Shown: one piece after another, positions 60,296 to 64,000 of the stretch | Position numbering within the stretch: position 1 is the stretch's first letter | How the letters are laid out: the number at the start of each line of letters is the position of its first letter | Source: Linnemannia elongata | Lineage: Eukaryota; Mortierellomycota; Mortierellomycetes; Mortierellales; Mortierellaceae | Reading direction: 5' to 3' | Assembly: GCA_036320915.1 (NCBI GenBank) | Contig: JAXBDG010000003.1 | Location: forward strand, 1,984,001 to 2,048,000 | Length of the DNA: 64,000 nt | The notes under the pieces: model-generated | Database searches by the model: none | What the model was told of the DNA's origin: nothing | The model's input: the letters and a program-made list of their open reading frames with translations, nothing else | Made by a program: the position numbers and the translations under genes

Positions 60296-61903
60296 ATGGT
60301 CGGGATACCACAACCAGCCCTCAGGCTGCTTCGCTTCGCTGTCCTAGTATACCTCGCAGGATCGGTCATATTCACACTACACTATGTGTTTGTTCGGTAC
60401 GGAGAACCGCAATTGAACCAAGCAGCAAAGCCGCGATCGCTCGTCGAGCCTGGACAAGCTACATTCGACATCGAAAGCATGGTTTACTCAAATCAAATCA
60501 TGAACTGGAAGAGTACGGCAACAACTTGGTTATCTCTTTTGGTGGCCAAATGCGATGAAGCTGCAATCACTCTATGATTTTTGTTTCTGCTCACAATAAT
60601 GTGTTAACTTGCTTTCGTTCTTGCATATTTTAGCGCCTGGAACATTTCCTGAACACCAGATTGAGGAGGATGCGGTGGTCCACAAGGTTTTTTCCAACAC
60701 GATACAACCATCCAAGGTTCTTCCTTACTATTTCAAGGCAGGCCGGGAATTCGACCCTGAATCCGTTACCATTACGACCTTGATCACCTTCGACAGATAT
60801 CCAGTCTTCAGCAAACTGGTTACCAATTATCAGGGACCGATCTCGGTCACTATCCACATCAACGACGATGAAAATCGGGATGAGAACTTGTCAAAGCTGC
60901 ACGACATGTACAACTCCAACCCATACATGAAGGAGTTTGTCGATGTCCATGTTGTCGTCGACAAGTTTGATCGCCAGTTCAACATGTGGCGCAACGTCGC
61001 CAGGTTCTTTGCGCGATCCAATTACTTCATGATGCTCGATGGTAAGGTCTAGAGCTTGATGCTTGTATTCCTGAGGAGTGTTGCTCGCTTCTTTACTCTG
61101 CATGCCTGTCTAACCCACGCTTTCCTCCTTAATATGGCATATAGTCGACTTCCACATCTGCACCAACTTGCAACACCATCTTTCACTCGACCCCGAGGCA
61201 AGACGACTGATGGAGGCAGGAGTGGCGGTGCTATTGCCTGCGTTTGAATATGTTGACCAGGAAGACGGCTTCGACTCTGCGACATTCCCCAAGGACAAGG
61301 ACTCTGTCTACAAGCTGGTCCAGGAGAAGAAGTTAACCATCTTCCACGACTTTTTCCTGAAGGGCCACAATGCGACTGACTACGAGCGGTGGTACAAGAC
61401 GGACTCTGTTTACAAGGTGACCGCCTACCAGCACTCGTACGAGCCCTATGTCATATTGAAGAAGGAGGGCACTCCTTGGTGCGACGAGCGTTTTGTTGGA
61501 TACGGCGCAAACAAAGCTGTAAGTGGAGCGGAGCAGGCAATTGTTAATCTTGATGAACAGGGTTAAGAAATGTATGGGAGCAGTTGAGTTCTGATAGTGC
61601 CTTCTCTTTCCTTTGTTCTTGGTCTAGGCTTGCTTGTTTGAAATCTATATCTCGGGCATCGACTACTATGTTCTCCCTCGCGACTTTGTCATCCATCAAT
61701 CGCACCCTTACAAGGAGGAGACGCGAAAACAGGAGCGCAAGTATAATCGAAAGTTATACCAAAACTTCCAAGAGGAAGTCTGCTTCCGGTACGCAAAGAG
61801 CTTTATTGCAGCCGATACGTGGACCCAGCCCAAGGCAGACAACCTCAAGCAGCAATGCAGCAAAATCAAGGGCTTCAGAATAGCCATGTCCAGTTTCCAG
61901 TAA
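60296..61903 (+). CDS. Type II membrane glycosyltransferase, GT49 (LARGE/B4GAT1-like)
   Basis: Four exons: 60296-60512, 60634-61041, 61145-61518, 61628-61903; 424 residues. A short cytosolic end and a TM anchor at about residues 10-32 (LRFAVLVYLAGSVIFTLHYV) mark a Golgi type II enzyme. The catalytic domain resembles GT49 glucuronyl/xylosyl-type transferases. It contains VTITTLITFDRYPVFSKLV, GPISVTIHINDD and NVARFFARSNYFMMLDVDF, with the metal-binding Asp208-Val-Asp210 (split by intron 2). It also has VLLPAFEY, FHDFFLKGHNATDYERWY, WCDERFVGYGANKA and a late FVIHQSHPY. Donor sugar and acceptor cannot be read from sequence; fungal members are not well characterised. The stop codon overlaps an AATAAA (61902-61907). 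Confidence 0.9.
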
Positions 61904-61956
61904 TAAAAATTAGTGGCGCTATTCAACCCTACACGTGACGAAAAAGTGTTCTTTGT

Positions 61957-61961
<5 letters not shown>

Positions 61962-61990
<29 letters not shown>
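61962..61990. repeat. T29 homopolymer before the RTP1/TANGO6-like start
   Basis: A run of 29 T residues ending 22 nt before the start codon at 62013. It probably lies in the 5' leader or core promoter. Confidence 0.7.
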
Positions 61991-61993
<3 letters not shown>

Positions 61994-62012
61994 TTTCTTA
62001 CACCTCCCTCTC

Positions 62013-64000
62013 ATGGAACCGACAATGGATTCGCAGCAGCAGAAGCACAACAACACTCTTAATTCAGAAATCAACGTTCAACATGAGAGCCAAGATACCA
62101 ACACCAAGACAAACACCAAAGAATGTGCGGGAGAGTTGAATGTAAGCAAGGATGGGTCCAAGCAAGCGCAGCTGAATCTCAAGGTCACGGAGGCTGCACT
62201 AAAATCCGAGCTGAGGTCGATTCACACACTTGTTGGCAGGAAGCTTGATATCCAAAACAGTAAGCCGTTAGGAACTCATGGGCTGCGCGAGCGTTTATTA
62301 TGGTTTTTGTTACTCTGATAGTTTGACCGGCATTGCTGACGACGTACGACTTTTGCTATTGACGCGTTCTCTGTACGCAATAGTCGATCAGGAACTGCGA
62401 CAGCGTCTGGAGGACCTTACAGCTTTGCGCCTTCATAGCCATAACGACACAGGATCAGAGGCATCTGAAGCAAAGGAAGTAAGCGCAGTGAAAGCGACAG
62501 TGGCGGGTGACGAGAAGATGATACCGGATTCTGATCAGAAGCCTACAGGCGGACCTGTTGAAGACGTGCGGACTGAATTTGTGCTTCAGTCGGTGGGGCT
62601 CCTTGCAAAGTTGGAAGAGGATTTGATGGCACTTGTGCGAAACCGAGGTAAGGATTATGGGAATATAGACTGCCTGCCTTGGAATCAACGAGTCAAATAG
62701 TTTCATATCACCGAAAAGGATGCGCAGACTACCAATCAATAAATCGAAATTTCCCTACGTGCTGGTTCTAAAAAATAGAGATTAACGACCCTTCGAACGA
62801 TCAGGAGTTGCTGGGACTCATGGACCAGAGGATGATACACACTATGCTGGAGATTATTGTCTGCTGGGGAATATATCCCTGCCTGCTGCCAGGCGTCGGA
62901 ACGCCCCTCAACCGTCGTGTCCGATCAAACATTGCTCAGAAGGATCTCTTCGCTGCAGGAACAGCAGCTAACAGGACCAGCGCTGGTGCCAGCGCCACAG
63001 TTACGGACAAACCTGTGGATCCAACAAAGTCTGCCAACACACTTTGGGCCATTATCGAACCTCTCGCCAAGATTGCGATCGCCTATTCACCAAAGACTTG
63101 CCGATTCACCACAATGGGGAGCATTCTGGCTAGTCGACACATTCCGGATCTGTATGCCGCACTACTTCAGTTGGCGTATCGACCACTACCGAAGCCTGTT
63201 GTGTCCTATACCGACAGCGATGTCGACACGAACTTGGGAGTTCGGAAAAGTGATGCGCCAGGCAAACCCTCCAAAGTTACACCAGGAAGTCTTTTCTCCA
63301 AAACGACAAAGGCATCACCAGCGGACTACAGCAGAACAAAAGTGAACGCTCGTCCAGCCACCCAACACCAACACTCCGCGATTCATGGCGATAGTGATCC
63401 AACCCGATCTCTAATGTTGCAACAAAAAGAGGAGAGCGCCAAACTATTCCACGATCTCTTTTGGAACACAGAAGCCTCAAGGTCGCTCGAATCTCTTACA
63501 GCAATTTTGTCATCAGCCTCACCCACACACCCAACGCCCGCCTGGATCAAGAGCGTTAGTGGGCGGTTTCTATCGCAGATTCTCCTTCGACCTGGTGGGG
63601 TTCGAGTAGTTCTCGAGTATATGCAAGGCGCAGGCGACACGGTCAAGTTGGATCAACTCGAGAGGGTAGCAAAACTCGTCACCTCTGTCCCGGATCAGAT
63701 GTCATCTGTTCACGAGTATTATCATACCATCTGTCCTGAGCTGCTGGAGATTCTGGAGATGGACCTGAAGGCGTCTGGCGGTCTTGGACTGGAGCAGCAA
63801 AAGAAACTGGCCATGACAAGGATAACACCTCCCAGTCAACAGCTGATCCAGACAACTACTTTTGTGGTCAACAAACTGCTGAGCAAGAACCCTGCGGTTG
63901 GGCAGGTTGAGATTGTGGCCAAAGAGGTTGAGCCGTTGTGGAAGTGGGGCACGCGAGCACACAGGAAGGAGGAGCCGGAGGCATCGGATACGGTTCCTCG
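62013..64000 (+). CDS. RTP1/TANGO6-like protein, 5' part only
   Basis: Exons 62013-62259, 62384-62647, and 62779 to the window edge, where the frame is still open; about 577 residues visible. TANGO6 in animals acts in secretion and Golgi organisation; its yeast relative Rtp1 helps assembly and nuclear import of RNA polymerase II. The best marker is the helical-repeat block starting MIHTMLEIIVCWGIYPCLLP followed by GVGTPLNRR, typical of the N-terminal part of this family. Helical segments continue to the edge (e.g. FLSQILLRPGGVRVVLEYM, LIQTTTFVVNKLLSKN). Residues 1-80 are polar and low complexity. The downstream half, with the conserved C-terminal domain, lies outside the window, so the call rests on the N-terminal block and is moderate. 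Confidence 0.65.

Noticed and set aside
1..64000. Transposons or viral insertions
   Set aside because: I found no transposase, integrase, reverse transcriptase, terminal repeats or capsid-like genes; the only large repeat is the RPB1 palindrome.

Overview
The window is nuclear DNA of an intron-rich fungus, probably an early-diverging one (Mortierellaceae-like). Reasons: dense protein genes with short GT-AG introns (mostly 80-220 nt, donors GTAAGT/GTATGT), many long A/T homopolymers, a P2C-type (Na+/K+-like) ATPase, a GT49 glycosyltransferase and a PPP1R21-like FERRY subunit, a mix not expected in yeasts. The lineage is an inference; the eukaryotic, fungal-style gene structure is seen directly. 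Exon coordinates were worked out by eye from splice sites, reading phase and family similarity.

Layout. 1-16 kb: a Pru-only proteasome ubiquitin receptor (Rpn13/ADRM1), a CorA-type metal transporter (minus), a PA-TM-RING-like ubiquitin ligase, an Mso1-like exocytosis protein, and a repeat-module protein of unknown function. 16.4-30.8 kb: the dominant feature, two complete copies of RPB1 (largest subunit of RNA polymerase II) in a head-to-head inverted repeat. The arms are about 6.76 kb each and appear identical, introns and 3' flank included; an 814-bp non-repeated spacer carries a different promoter for each copy. 30.9-44.6 kb: SF3A1 (U2 snRNP, minus), a small secreted cysteine-rich protein, VPS29 (retromer) and the DNA polymerase epsilon catalytic subunit (minus). 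44.9-53.8 kb: a GCP5/6-like gamma-tubulin complex subunit (minus), tRNA-Glu(CTC), and a P2C-type ATPase (minus). 56-64 kb: PPP1R21-like coiled-coil protein, GT49 glycosyltransferase, and the 5' part of an RTP1/TANGO6-like gene that runs off the right edge.

How the genes relate. Most are housekeeping genes with no operon-like logic. A loose theme is Pol II and mRNA (RPB1 twice, SF3A1, RTP1 for polymerase assembly/import) and endosome/secretory traffic (VPS29, PPP1R21, Mso1-like, GT49, PA-TM-RING).

The most unusual signal is the RPB1 palindrome. Its arms stop being identical 10 nt upstream of the start codon and about 354 nt past the stop codon. At both ends a short zone of partly matching sequence follows before similarity fades. 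That pattern fits an older inverted duplication whose gene bodies are kept identical by gene conversion. An assembly or polishing artefact is the main alternative.
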